Shown here in pieces: positions 42,878-51,443 of a stretch of DNA of 64,000 nucleotides. The translations under genes and the position numbers were made by a program. Each line of letters opens with the position of its first letter. The first letter of the stretch is position 1. The notes below the pieces were generated by a model. It searched no databases, had not been told where the DNA came from, and saw nothing but the letters and a program-made list of their open reading frames with translations. Location: NCBI GenBank assembly GCA_017396025.1, contig JAFQNF010000044.1, forward strand, positions 1 through 64,000, in the 5' to 3' direction. The DNA comes from a bacterium (GTDB taxonomy: Bacteria > Cyanobacteriota > Vampirovibrionia > Gastranaerophilales > Gastranaerophilaceae).

Positions 42878-43816
42878 TTATTTAATGGCTAGTTCTATTG
42901 CGTTAATCATGCTGTTTGGGTTTGCAATGTTTTGTCCTGCAATATCAAAGGCTGTACCATGGGCAGGTGATGTTCTAATAACATTTAAACCAATTGTTGT
43001 GTTAACACTATTTTGTTGTTCTAAAAGCTTTATAGGAATTAGGCCCTGGTCGTGATACATTGCGATATAACAATCATAATCACATTCTTTTTTTGCACAG
43101 TTTGTGAAAAGTGCATCTGCTGGGAATGGACCATCTATATTTATTCCGTTTTTTCGAAGTTCTTCAATAGCTGGAATAATTTGAGTTATCTCTTCATCGC
43201 CAAACATTCCATTTTCACCTGCATGTGGATTTAAAGCACAAATTGCAAGTTTTGGATTGTTAATTCCTAATTGTGTTTTGAATGAGTCTGTTAAAGTTGT
43301 TACTTTTTCAATTATCATTTGTTTTGTAATTAAAAAAGGAATATCTTTTAATGCAATGTGTCTTGTTAATAGAAGAACTGAAAATTTTCCGCAAATAAAC
43401 AACATTTCTGCTTTTTGATTTTCATTTGCAAGATATTGCTCTAAAACTTCTGTTTGTCCAGAATAATTGTGACCAGCCATTTGCATAGAGTGCTTTGATG
43501 TTGGTGCTGTTACTATTGCTTCAATTTTTCCTGCTTGTGCTAAATCACAGGCTTTGCGAAGTGCGCAAAATGCAAATTCCCCAGCTTCTTCTGTTTCTTT
43601 TCCAAATTTTATATCTCTTTTTTCATAAGGAATTTCTATTATTTCGTAGTCTTTCTCAAGATAAAGATCAAATTTTTCCTCGTAATAATCAAGAATGTTT
43701 TTGTTTGCAATTAATATGACTTTTTCTTTGGGTAAATCCAAAAAGTTAAGTGCTTTAATAGTAATTTCTGGTGATATTCCATTCGGGTCACCAAGTGTAA
43801 TTGCAATTTTTTTCAT
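42878..43816 (-). CDS. pdxA: PdxA-type 4-phospho-hydroxyacid dehydrogenase
   Basis: 312 residues. Family signatures: ITLGDPNGISPEITIKAL, TAPTSKHSMQMAGH (metal His), LNPHAGENGMFG and MYHDQGLIPIKLL. PdxA oxidises 4-hydroxythreonine 4-phosphate for vitamin B6 synthesis. However, a DUF1537 kinase lies 3 nt upstream, and in known catabolic loci PdxA2 proteins act on D-threonate or D-erythronate 4-phosphate made by such kinases. That alternative fits the context better; sequence alone does not settle it. Confidence 0.85.
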   Translation of the reverse strand: MKKIAITLGDPNGISPEITIKALNFLDLPKEKVILIANKNILDYYEEKFDLYLEKDYEIIEIPYEKRDIKFGKETEEAGEFAFCALRKACDLAQAGKIEAIVTAPTSKHSMQMAGHNYSGQTEVLEQYLANENQKAEMLFICGKFSVLLLTRHIALKDIPFLITKQMIIEKVTTLTDSFKTQLGINNPKLAICALNPHAGENGMFGDEEITQIIPAIEELRKNGINIDGPFPADALFTNCAKKECDYDCYIAMYHDQGLIPIKLLEQQNSVNTTIGLNVIRTSPAHGTAFDIAGQNIANPNSMINAIELAIK

Positions 43817-43819
43817 TGT

Positions 43820-45124
43820 TTATCCTTGTTCAAAATATCTAACGATATCAATTAAAGTGTTTTGAGTTCCCAAATTCCCTGATTTTGTAACTATGTATTG
43901 TCCTTTATGGTCAAGACCTAATGGAATAGCTGGGGCAACTGTATCAATAATTTGGATGTTTTTACTACCTATTGCGCGAGAACATTTATAAGATGTTTCA
44001 CCACCAACAGTTATCAAAAATGCTTCTTTCTCAGAAAGAACACTTCGTGTTATTGCCGCCAAATAATCACAGATTTTAGAAATGAATGCTTGTCTTGAAA
44101 GTTCGTGTTCAAGTAATAAATCATTAAATTGTTCCTGATTTTCTATTAAAAGAGACGAATGAACAACTACAACATTATTTTTTACAAGATTATTTTTGAT
44201 TCTTTGTGCGATTTCTTCAAAATCGTTTGTAAAAATGTTTTCTGGTTTAATTGCAATAAAATATGTATTTTCAATGTCATCATTATCTTGTAAACGTTTT
44301 ATTTGCGCAGCCGTTAATTCTGTTGCACTGCCAGATACAACTAATCTTGGCAAGTTAGGAAGTTCTGGTGATTGAGAATTAACTTCACCATTGTTTGGAT
44401 GCCAAATTTTACTTAATGCTTGACCAGCCCCTGCTGAACCACAAGGTAAAATTTTGTATTGGCTTTTTGTAAGAGCTAGAGCAATTTGTTCTAAATCTGT
44501 TGTGTAAACTGCATCTGCAACAATGATTTTTTTACCGTTAGAAATTAATTCATTTAATTTTGTAAGTATAGGACCTGCACCTTTCATAACTATATCAAGG
44601 CTTATTAGGTCTACAATATTTTCGCTGCCTTCTCCAAGTTGATTTCTTACAAGATTAATAATATTTGATTCCGTAATAGGAGAAGATGGGTCACGAGAAA
44701 ACTCTGTTCTTTGTATAGGCAAACCTTTTAGTAATTGATAGCCGCCTATTGTTGTTCTTCCTTCATTTGGAAACGCGGGAAAAATAATTGCAGCATCGTA
44801 TTCTAATGCTTCAACCATTGTTATTATTTCATTTGCAACATTTCCTCTTAAAACAGAATCAATTTTTTTGTATATGTATTCAAAATTATATTCTTTAAAA
44901 ATATTTTCCGCTGCTTTTTTTACACGTTCTACAGCAATTTGAGGTTCGATATTCCTTGATTCTGTTGATAGTGCAAAAACTTCTGTTTTTAAATTTTCAT
45001 CAATTGTAATTTCTTCACCAAATGCAACTTGTGTTTTACAACCTTGCACAAAAAACTGCAAAGAAGTATCGTTTGCACCTGTTAAATCATCAGCGATAAT
45101 ACCGATATAATTTGATGTATTCAT
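43820..45124 (-). CDS. Four-carbon acid sugar kinase family protein (DUF1537)
   Basis: 434 residues. The N-terminal domain begins YIGIIADDLTGANDT (about 6-19) and the C-terminal domain has VSGSATELTAAQIKRL, ITVGGETSYK and IPLGLDHKGQYIVTKSGNLG, the nucleotide-binding end of the OtnK/DtnK family. It phosphorylates a four-carbon acid sugar such as D-threonate or D-erythronate. It sits directly before pdxA, an established pairing. The aldolase or isomerase of the complete route is not seen in this window. Confidence 0.9.
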   Translation of the reverse strand: MNTSNYIGIIADDLTGANDTSLQFFVQGCKTQVAFGEEITIDENLKTEVFALSTESRNIEPQIAVERVKKAAENIFKEYNFEYIYKKIDSVLRGNVANEIITMVEALEYDAAIIFPAFPNEGRTTIGGYQLLKGLPIQRTEFSRDPSSPITESNIINLVRNQLGEGSENIVDLISLDIVMKGAGPILTKLNELISNGKKIIVADAVYTTDLEQIALALTKSQYKILPCGSAGAGQALSKIWHPNNGEVNSQSPELPNLPRLVVSGSATELTAAQIKRLQDNDDIENTYFIAIKPENIFTNDFEEIAQRIKNNLVKNNVVVVHSSLLIENQEQFNDLLLEHELSRQAFISKICDYLAAITRSVLSEKEAFLITVGGETSYKCSRAIGSKNIQIIDTVAPAIPLGLDHKGQYIVTKSGNLGTQNTLIDIVRYFEQG

Positions 45125-45138
45125 AATAAAAATCCGAT

Positions 45139-45462
45139 TTATGCGTCAGCTTTGCTACCTAAAAGTCTCATAGAATTAGCACGAATAACGAAACGTTCTT
45201 TTTGTTCTCCGTCAGCGCCTGTCCATTTGTTTGAAACTAATCTTCCATCAACACAAACTTGACGACCTTTTTTTACATATTCACCAGCAACTTCTGCCGC
45301 TTTATCCCATAATTCAATATTGAACCAGTCTGTTGTTTCAGCTTTGCTTTTATAATCCCATCTTGAAACAGCAACAGAAAATGTTGTTTTTACTTTGCCT
45401 GATTCAAAATATTTAACGTCTGGATCTTGTCCTGCTCTACCAACTATAACTACTGAATTCAT
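45139..45462 (-). CDS. ssb: Single-stranded DNA-binding protein, tail-less
   Basis: 107 residues. One OB fold (MNSVVIVGRAGQDPDVKYFE, FSVAVSRWD, TDWFNIELWDKAAEVAGEYV, GRQVCVDGRLVSNKW). It binds single-stranded DNA in replication and repair. It ends RLLGSKADA and lacks the long linker and acidic DDDIPF-type tail through which SSB recruits partners. The ATG at 45462 has AAGGAA upstream; an in-frame start at 45519 is less likely. A second, full-length SSB may exist elsewhere. Confidence 0.88.
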   Translation of the reverse strand: MNSVVIVGRAGQDPDVKYFESGKVKTTFSVAVSRWDYKSKAETTDWFNIELWDKAAEVAGEYVKKGRQVCVDGRLVSNKWTGADGEQKERFVIRANSMRLLGSKADA

Positions 45463-45623
45463 GATTATTCCTTTTTTAACTACATGGAGATTATATATTA
45501 AATGTTGCATGATTTGCAAAGTTTAAACAAACTCTATTAAGAATTGATACTTTAATTTTTAAGATTAGGCAACTTATTTTTTTTTAAAGTTTTTACGAAG
45601 TATCAAAATAAAAAGGAATGGTA

Positions 45624-46595
45624 ATGAATATTAAATTTTTTTCTAGCAATGTTAGATCGAATTCTATACAACAATCAAAATTAATAAATGCTACAAAACC
45701 AAGTTTTCAAAACAAATTGGCTAATGACGTTTTTATAAAATCTACAAATAATGTTTCATTTGGTTCTATAGACAAATCAAGATATGCATCTATAAGAGAA
45801 GATATGACTCAATATTTTATGAATTCAGAAGAACTTTCTGTTGATGAAATTGCTGCATTAGTAAAAAAACACTTACCTGATACCAATTTTGATGATATAA
45901 AAAATGTTCCTAAACAATCAAATGTGACTAAAACATCTGGTGCATATACTTATGAACCAACTCAATTTTTTATTAGTGAAGATGGTGGTATTCAAGTTGC
46001 ATCTTTACCAAAAACAATATATTTGAATTTTAATACACCAACAAAAGATCCGAAGGAATCAAGAGTTATTTTACTTGATAGACTTTTACACGAAATGACT
46101 CATGTTCTTCAAGATGAAAAAGGTAGCGATACAAGAAAAGAAGATTTATTTAATAAGTATTTAGGAGCTCAAAAAAATCAACAAAAGGCAATGGCAAGTT
46201 TTCAAGCCATAAATGCGATATATAATGCAACGGAACAAACAATGATGAATGCATTTGTTGCTTGTTTACCAACTGCTGGTTCGTTACCTAAAGAAGTAAA
46301 TAGAAGAATGGATATTGATTCTTTGTTTATGAAAAAAACAAAAATGAGCGCTTCTACTCATATTAGAAATATCCTTTCCAAGTCTGTAAATGTTGCCAAT
46401 ATGCAATTTGGTGGTATTGATAAGAATTTTGCATTGGATTTTGTTATTTCGAAGTCTAAAAATGAAAAAGAAGCATACCAAAATGCACTTGATTCCAATA
46501 AAGAATTATTAGGCATCACTTCAAAAACTGATTTTGACCTAAGAATTGAAATGTATCAAAAATTTATTGATGTTGCAGAAAGTATGAAATCATAA
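45624..46595 (+). CDS. HExxH zincin-like protein with NVSFG N-terminal motif
   Basis: 323 residues. HEMTH at 156-160 (LDRLLHEMTHVLQDEKG) with upstream helix fits a zinc peptidase of the gluzincin type; a later Glu (NATEQTMMNAF) may be the third ligand. The first ~50 residues are Ser/Asn-rich and contain KPSFQNK and NVSFGS, but no Sec signal. AAAGGA precedes the ATG at 45624, which is preferred to the ATG at 45618. Not recognised as a named family. It is monocistronic. Confidence 0.65.
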   Translation: MNIKFFSSNVRSNSIQQSKLINATKPSFQNKLANDVFIKSTNNVSFGSIDKSRYASIREDMTQYFMNSEELSVDEIAALVKKHLPDTNFDDIKNVPKQSNVTKTSGAYTYEPTQFFISEDGGIQVASLPKTIYLNFNTPTKDPKESRVILLDRLLHEMTHVLQDEKGSDTRKEDLFNKYLGAQKNQQKAMASFQAINAIYNATEQTMMNAFVACLPTAGSLPKEVNRRMDIDSLFMKKTKMSASTHIRNILSKSVNVANMQFGGIDKNFALDFVISKSKNEKEAYQNALDSNKELLGITSKTDFDLRIEMYQKFIDVAESMKS

Positions 46596-46623
46596 ACAAT
46601 AAAACATTGAAGAAGCTATTTTA

Positions 46624-48021
46624 TTAATTTTTGTATTCTATTACGAAATTAATGGCTTCTTCTTTTGTTGTAACGTTGCCAGAAATTTGAGCTTCTTTTA
46701 ATGCATTTATTATTTCGCCAAGTTGTGGACCTTGTTTAATTTTTAAAAGTTCCATAATATCCCTGCCATCAAGCAGTTTTTCTAAGGGTTTAATATTTTT
46801 TCGCATTTCCAAATAATCATTAAGAAGCTTTGTTAAGGCATTAATATTCTTATTAACAATATCTTCTGTAATTTTTTCACCACGAGCTGATAGCCTATCA
46901 GCCATAGCCAAGATAATTAAGTCAATAACATAACCTTCCATTTTGCGATAAAACTTCATGAATGCTTTATCTGTAACATCTTCTGCACTTACCATACTTG
47001 ATGGATAAATATGGTATTTAATCAATGTTTGAACATATTGAATTTGTTTTTTTGAAAATTTTAAATCTTTTAAAATTGGAATTACAAGTTTTGAGCCAAT
47101 TTCGTCGTGTTTTATAAATCTATGACGCAGCGTATCTTCTTCAATTGTCCAGCAAGATGGCTTACCAATATCGTGCAAAAATGTTGCAAGCTTCAAAAAA
47201 GCAAGCTCTTGAACAGAACCATATTTTATAGTTTCCAAATAATTTTTTACTTCTTCAGATGATTTTTCATATATCATTTGAACTTGTCTTACAGATTCAA
47301 TTAAGTGATGAATTAAATCCAAATGATGATGAGAGTTAGGCGGAATTTTTTTAACTTCCTTGTAAATAGGGAAGATTTCTTCTAAAAGTCCACATTCATC
47401 TAGTTTTAAAAGAGCTAAATCACAATATTTACCCTCAAACATTTTTAATAGTTCAACAGTTACACGTTCTTTAGCTGGCTCATTTATACGTTTATAAAGT
47501 CTTTTTGATAGTTCAATCAAACTTTCATCAATTTCGAAGCCTGTTTTAGCGTAAAAACGGAAAATTCTTAATAAGCGAAGAGGATCATCCTCAAAGTTTT
47601 TGTCACAAATTCCTTTAATTTTTTTATTTTTAATATCATCAACACCGCCAACAAGGTCAATAATTTCAGAAGTTTTTAAATTGTAAGCAATCGCATTAAT
47701 TGTTAAATCACGACGTTTAATATCTTTTTCAAAATCATTTTCAATCGGCATTGTAATATCAATGTAATCAATTTTATTTTCAAGAACTATCCTATAAATT
47801 TTATTTACAGAATCTAGCTCGATAAAATGCGCATTTAATTTATCAGCAAGTTCTCGTGAAAATTTTTCAACATCACAACCGCAAAGAATTAAATCTCTAT
47901 CATGGCTTTTCTTGTTCATTAAAATATCACGAACAAATCCGCCAACAATGTAAGCTTCAACATCTGTTAAATATGGTTTTATTAACTTAATAACGTCATC
48001 ATTTTCTATTAAATTACGCAT
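46624..48021 (-). CDS. cca: CCA tRNA nucleotidyltransferase (HD-containing)
   Basis: 465 residues. The class II nucleotidyltransferase motif is EAYIVGGFVRDILM with HDRDL (DxD) near 40, RRDLTINAIAYN and the RNA-binding RLLRIFRFYAKTGF. The HD domain has TFLHDIGKPSC near 278. It adds or repairs the CCA end of tRNAs. The ATG at 48021 has GGAG six bases upstream; an ATG at 48033 forms part of that ribosome site. Its start overlaps the rsmE end by 8 nt. Confidence 0.9.
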   Translation of the reverse strand: MRNLIENDDVIKLIKPYLTDVEAYIVGGFVRDILMNKKSHDRDLILCGCDVEKFSRELADKLNAHFIELDSVNKIYRIVLENKIDYIDITMPIENDFEKDIKRRDLTINAIAYNLKTSEIIDLVGGVDDIKNKKIKGICDKNFEDDPLRLLRIFRFYAKTGFEIDESLIELSKRLYKRINEPAKERVTVELLKMFEGKYCDLALLKLDECGLLEEIFPIYKEVKKIPPNSHHHLDLIHHLIESVRQVQMIYEKSSEEVKNYLETIKYGSVQELAFLKLATFLHDIGKPSCWTIEEDTLRHRFIKHDEIGSKLVIPILKDLKFSKKQIQYVQTLIKYHIYPSSMVSAEDVTDKAFMKFYRKMEGYVIDLIILAMADRLSARGEKITEDIVNKNINALTKLLNDYLEMRKNIKPLEKLLDGRDIMELLKIKQGPQLGEIINALKEAQISGNVTTKEEAINFVIEYKN

Positions 48022-48745
48022 AGAAAACTCCATTTATAACCGTTGTAAGCGCAGCAGTTAGCGCTGTATCAGCTCTATAAATCAAATTGCCAAGCGTAAT
48101 TAACGGAATATTTTTTTCTTTAAAGAAATCAAATTCTTTTTGTGAAAAACCACCTTCAGGCCCAATAATAACAAGAATTGGTTTTGTATTATCGATTTTA
48201 TTTTCTTTTGCGTAAGTAAAAAAGTCGCTTTGTGCATCACGTTCTGCAAAAACAATAATTTGCTCGTAATCTTTTACAACATCTTCTAGTTTTTTCATAT
48301 CAAAAACAGTTGGAATATCAGCTCTTTCGCATTGTTTTACAGATTCTAACGATACTTTTTGCCATTTTTCAATTTTGTTTTTAATAACACTTTCTTTAAC
48401 AGCGCAATTATCTGTATAAAGAGGAATAATTCCTTTTACGCCAAGTTCTGTTGCTTTTTGAATTGCGCTAGTTTGTGCGTCAGAATTTAAAACGCTTTGC
48501 GCAATATATATGTTTAACGCTAATTTTCTCTCAGATTTATACTGTTTTTCGATTTCACAAATAAAATAACTATTTTCTATTTCGCTTAATCTAGTTTCAT
48601 ACTGAATTTCGTTTTCATCAAGAAATAAAATTCTTTCACCACATTTTGTGCGCATAACTTTAATTATGTGCTTATATAAATCTTTATCTAAAATTGTTAT
48701 TTTATTTTCTTTTACATCAGCTGTTTTTATTAAAAAATGTGGCAT
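48014..48745 (-). CDS. rsmE: 16S rRNA (uracil1498-N3)-methyltransferase
   Basis: 243 residues. An N-terminal PUA-like part (HIIKVMRTKCGERILFLDEN) and a C-terminal SPOUT knot with VIIGPEGGFSQKEFDFF and LGNLIYRADTALTAAL. It methylates U1498 of 16S rRNA in the decoding region. GAGG precedes the ATG. It overlaps cca. Confidence 0.94.
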   Translation of the reverse strand: MPHFLIKTADVKENKITILDKDLYKHIIKVMRTKCGERILFLDENEIQYETRLSEIENSYFICEIEKQYKSERKLALNIYIAQSVLNSDAQTSAIQKATELGVKGIIPLYTDNCAVKESVIKNKIEKWQKVSLESVKQCERADIPTVFDMKKLEDVVKDYEQIIVFAERDAQSDFFTYAKENKIDNTKPILVIIGPEGGFSQKEFDFFKEKNIPLITLGNLIYRADTALTAALTTVINGVFYA

Positions 48746-48811
48746 ATTAAAACCTCTTAGTGTAATTATACAACACTTTACTTTGGTAAGCGAAAATTAT
48801 ATGATTTAACT

Positions 48812-50152
48812 ATGAAAACGATTTCAACAGAAAAGATAAAAGAAGCGGTTTATAAACTTTGTTTTGAGGCAAATACATGCCTTGATGATAGCGTGTATTC
48901 TAAAATTTTAGCTTTGTATAATTTAACTAATGATAAAGTGTTAAAAGCCATTTTGCAAAATGCAAAAATTGCTTATGAAAAGAAACTTCCATTATGCCAA
49001 GATACAGGTCAAGTTCTTATTTTTGTTGAAATAGGACAAAATGTTCAAATGGAAGGCGAATTTATTGAAGAAGCTATAAATTCAGCTGTTGAAAAATGTT
49101 ATATCGAAAACTTTTTTAGAAAATCAGTTGTTAAAAATGCTGTTTTTAATAGAGATAATACCCAAACAAACACACCTGCAATTATTTATACAAAGGTCGT
49201 TAAGGGTGATGAAATAAACATAAAACTTCTAATTAAAGGTGCAGGCTCAGAAAATAAATCAAAGCTTGAAATGATGTTACCAACATCTAGCCAAGATGAA
49301 ATTATTGAAAAATGTGTTGAATTAATACTTTGTGCTGGCAAAAATGCGTGCCCGCCAATGATTGTTGGTATTGGTATTGGTGGAACAGCAGATAAAGCTT
49401 CGATTTTATCAAAAGAAGTTTTAGTTTCAGATAATTTTTCACAAGAAGAACTTGAACTAGCAGAAGAAATCAAAAATAGAGTTAATAAAAACGAAAATCT
49501 AGTTCTAGACGTTAAGTTAAAAAGTATTGCTACACATATTGCTTGCATGCCAGTATCTATAACAATTAATTGTCACTCAGATAGATTTTCGACTTGCAGT
49601 ATAAAAGATGATGAAATTAATTATCATCACAAGACACCAAATTTTGTTTCTATTGAAGAAATAGAAAATTTAAAAGAAATTTTTACAAATGATATTGAAG
49701 CAATTAAATCATTAAAAGCGGATGAGGAAGTTCTTTTAACAGGTGAAATATATGTTGCACGTGATATGGCACATAAGAGAATGTTAGAAGAAACAGAACC
49801 GCCTATTGATATAAAAGATAAAATTATTTTTTATGCAGGACCTTGCCCTAATAGTCCAGATAGAGTAATCGGTTCAGTTGGTCCAACAACATCAGGACGA
49901 ATGGATAAATTCGCAGTTGAATTATATGATATGGGTTTACTTGCAACAATCGGAAAAGGTGACAGAAATATTCAAGTTCAAGAAGCAATAAAAAGAAATA
50001 ATGGAAAATATTTTACTGTTATTGGGGGAATTGCAGCATTATTGGCAGATAAGGTAAAGAAAAAAGAGATTATCGCGTATGAAGATTTGGGCGCAGAAGC
50101 ACTTTATTTGCTTGAGGTTGAAAAACTACCTGTAAAAGTAGAACTTTCATAA
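48812..50152 (+). CDS. Class I fumarate hydratase, alpha-beta fusion
   Basis: 446 residues. The alpha part (1-275) has LPLCQDTGQ with Cys62, AGKNACPP near 183 and a third Cys in ATHIACMP, the [4Fe-4S] ligands. The beta part (about 285-446) has the GEIYVARDMAHKRM and GPTTSGRMDKF signatures. It interconverts fumarate and malate and is oxygen-sensitive. No Shine-Dalgarno is seen; TTATAT at 48797-48802 lies about ten bases before the ATG, suggesting a short or absent leader. Tartrate dehydratase is a related alternative. Confidence 0.9.
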   Translation: MKTISTEKIKEAVYKLCFEANTCLDDSVYSKILALYNLTNDKVLKAILQNAKIAYEKKLPLCQDTGQVLIFVEIGQNVQMEGEFIEEAINSAVEKCYIENFFRKSVVKNAVFNRDNTQTNTPAIIYTKVVKGDEINIKLLIKGAGSENKSKLEMMLPTSSQDEIIEKCVELILCAGKNACPPMIVGIGIGGTADKASILSKEVLVSDNFSQEELELAEEIKNRVNKNENLVLDVKLKSIATHIACMPVSITINCHSDRFSTCSIKDDEINYHHKTPNFVSIEEIENLKEIFTNDIEAIKSLKADEEVLLTGEIYVARDMAHKRMLEETEPPIDIKDKIIFYAGPCPNSPDRVIGSVGPTTSGRMDKFAVELYDMGLLATIGKGDRNIQVQEAIKRNNGKYFTVIGGIAALLADKVKKKEIIAYEDLGAEALYLLEVEKLPVKVELS

Positions 50153-50178
50153 AAGTTAAAAATTTTTTAATTCATGTC

Positions 50179-50207
50179 TTGACTCTTAAATATGTTGTTG
50201 ATAAAGT
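50179..50207 (+). promoter_or_regulatory. Promoter of tRNA-Pro
   Basis: TTGACT (50179-50184), 17-nt spacer and TAAAGT (50202-50207), about 12 nt before the tRNA. Confidence 0.55.
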
Positions 50208-50218
50208 TTAATTGTTGG

Positions 50219-50295
50219 CGGGATGTAGCGCAGCTTGGTAGCGCACTTCGCTTGGGACGAAGGGGTCGCACGTTCGAATCGTGTCATCCCGACCA
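50219..50295 (+). tRNA. tRNA-Pro (anticodon TGG), CCA encoded
   Basis: 77 nt. Acceptor CGGGATG pairs with CATCCCG; D arm GCGC...GCGC; anticodon stem CTTCG/CGAAG with loop CTTGGGA, giving anticodon TGG (proline). The T arm contains GTTCGAATC. CCA is encoded. All arms pair well. Fragments of this gene are repeated downstream at 50331-50558. Confidence 0.95.
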
Positions 50296-50355
50296 TTTAA
50301 AAAAGAGGACTTCGAAAGAAGTTCTCTTTTTTTTGTAGCGCAGCTTGACTCTGCC
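50282..50355 (+). repeat. Direct repeat copy 1: tRNA-Pro 3' end, terminator and tRNA-like 5' fragment
   Basis: Comprises TGTCATCCCGACCATTTA, the GAGGACTTC hairpin and TGTAGCGCAGCTTG-ACTCTGCC. It is copied almost exactly at 50486-50558. Confidence 0.85.
50299..50334 (+). terminator. Intrinsic terminator of tRNA-Pro
   Basis: AAAAGAGgaCTTC-gaaa-GAAGttCTCTTTT with a T-run. Confidence 0.85.
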
Positions 50356-50485
50356 GAGGAAAAATGTGCCTGTGGCACGTTTTTGTGAGAGGTAGCACTT
50401 CGCTTCGAACGTGCTCGCACGTTCAGCTAACGCATGCAGGTTCACTTGCTTCGCTCTAGCTCAGCAGTTCACTTTGCAGACTCGT

Positions 50486-50558
50486 TGTCATCCCGACCAT
50501 TTAGAAAAGAGGACTTCGAAGGAAGTTCTCTTTTTTTGTAGCGCAGCTTGACTCTGCC
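50486..50558 (+). repeat. Direct repeat copy 2: tRNA-Pro 3' end, terminator and 5' fragment
   Basis: TGTCATCCCGACCATTTA, then the same hairpin with small changes and TGTAGCGCAGCTTG-ACTCTGCC. Spaced 130 nt after copy 1. It carries only the 3' part of a tRNA. Confidence 0.85.
50504..50537 (+). terminator. Second copy of the tRNA terminator
   Basis: AAAAGAGgaCTTC-gaag-GAAGttCTC-T7, in the second repeat copy. Confidence 0.75.
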
Positions 50559-50626
50559 AGAAAATTTATTAACAAAATAATTTTTTTTATGTTTTAAAAT
50601 AAATGTAAAAACCACAGAGAAAATTT

Positions 50627-51196
50627 ATGAAAATATCATCAGTATCTTTTGGAAGAGCAATAAAAGTAAATACATCATTGGCAATTGCAAATAAAATTGC
50701 ACAAGCTGCAAATGTTGCTAATTATGATGATTTTTCTTCTAATCCAAAAAGAAGAGCAATGGAAGAGTTTTTAGATGAAGTTTTTAACGATACTTCGTTG
50801 CCTAATGGAAAAGCAAGAGCAATAGAACTTGATGATGGAGATGTTTATATTCTTAGTGGTAAAGAAGCAGCAAAGGAAGCTGAACTTTCTAAAGAAGCAA
50901 ATGATAAAATCAAGGCTAATGAAGAATTTGTTTATTGGCTTCCAGATAGAATAACTAGACGTCAACAGCAGATAAAGTATGAAAATATTAATCAGTCTAT
51001 TAAAGAAACAACGCAGACAAAAATAAAACGTTTGCTTGAAAATGGTAAAAATGGCAGAGTAAATTCATCATTAGATATTCACACAGAAAAAATTGATGAT
51101 GGAAAAAAGGCGAATCGTATAATGATTACTGGAATAACATACAAGACTACTGGCGGTGTTGTAGAAGAAGTTAGAAAATTAGATTTAACAAAATAA
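50627..51196 (+). CDS. Hypothetical protein with SVSFG N-terminal motif
   Basis: 189 residues starting MKISSVSFGRAIKVNT. Lys-rich and mostly helical in the middle (about 80-140: KEAAKEAELSKEANDKIKAN), with a beta-like region at 60-75 (RAIELDDGDVYILSG) and at the end (RIMITGITYKTTGG). No Sec signal, membrane segment or known domain. Its short SVSFG start is shared in type with the proteins at 41799 and 45624. Closed by a shared terminator. Lineage-specific, function unknown. Confidence 0.7.
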   Translation: MKISSVSFGRAIKVNTSLAIANKIAQAANVANYDDFSSNPKRRAMEEFLDEVFNDTSLPNGKARAIELDDGDVYILSGKEAAKEAELSKEANDKIKANEEFVYWLPDRITRRQQQIKYENINQSIKETTQTKIKRLLENGKNGRVNSSLDIHTEKIDDGKKANRIMITGITYKTTGGVVEEVRKLDLTK

Positions 51197-51223
51197 AAAG
51201 AGGAACATTTGTTCCTCTTTTTA
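51196..51223. terminator. Bidirectional terminator
   Basis: AAAAGAGGAAC-attt-GTTCCTCTTTTT between convergent genes at 50627 and 51224. Confidence 0.85.
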
Positions 51224-51352
51224 CTATGCAACAGCTGCTTGCTCTTGTTCTGGCATAAGATTTTCTTTATCCTTTATTTCAGTTTTTGGCATAAGTTTGC
51301 CAACAAAAAATCCAAGCCCAGCAGCAAGACCTAAAAATAATAGTTTATACAT
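51224..51352 (-). CDS. Small single-pass membrane protein
   Basis: 42 residues: MYKLLFLGLAAGLGFFVGKL, then a charged tail (MPKTEIKDKENLMPEQEQAA). One Gly-rich membrane helix with the tail probably inside. GGGAGGAAT lies seven bases before the ATG at 51352, which beats an in-frame start at 51412. Function unknown. Confidence 0.65.
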   Translation of the reverse strand: MYKLLFLGLAAGLGFFVGKLMPKTEIKDKENLMPEQEQAAVA

Positions 51353-51443
51353 TAATATTCCTCCCTTTTTAAACATTGTTATTGTATTTTTAAAAAACAA
51401 TAAATACGTCATCTTATAGGGTAAAAATGTTGTCTAATTAAAA

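Larger units (their letters stand above)
50296..50626. other. 331-nt non-coding mosaic of tRNA-Pro fragments
   Basis: This gap holds, in order: terminator 1, a copy of the tRNA 5' half (TGTAGCGCAGCTTG), a GC-richer stretch with GGTAGCACTTCGCTTCGAA and CGCACGTTC (tRNA-Pro pieces), TAGCTCAGCAG, a copy of the tRNA 3' end with CCA, terminator 2, and the tRNA 5' fragment again. No ORF is supported. It looks like a broken, partly repeated tRNA gene rather than a functional second tRNA. Confidence 0.7.

Noticed and set aside
42878-43816. Firm assignment of PdxA to vitamin B6 synthesis
   Set aside because: The DUF1537 kinase next to it makes acid-sugar catabolism at least as likely.
50208-50420. Minus-strand ORF over the tRNA locus
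   Set aside because: It is antisense to tRNA-Pro and its fragments; this is non-coding DNA.
50486-50505. Second tRNA-Pro gene
   Set aside because: Only the 3' arm with CCA is present; no complete cloverleaf can be formed.
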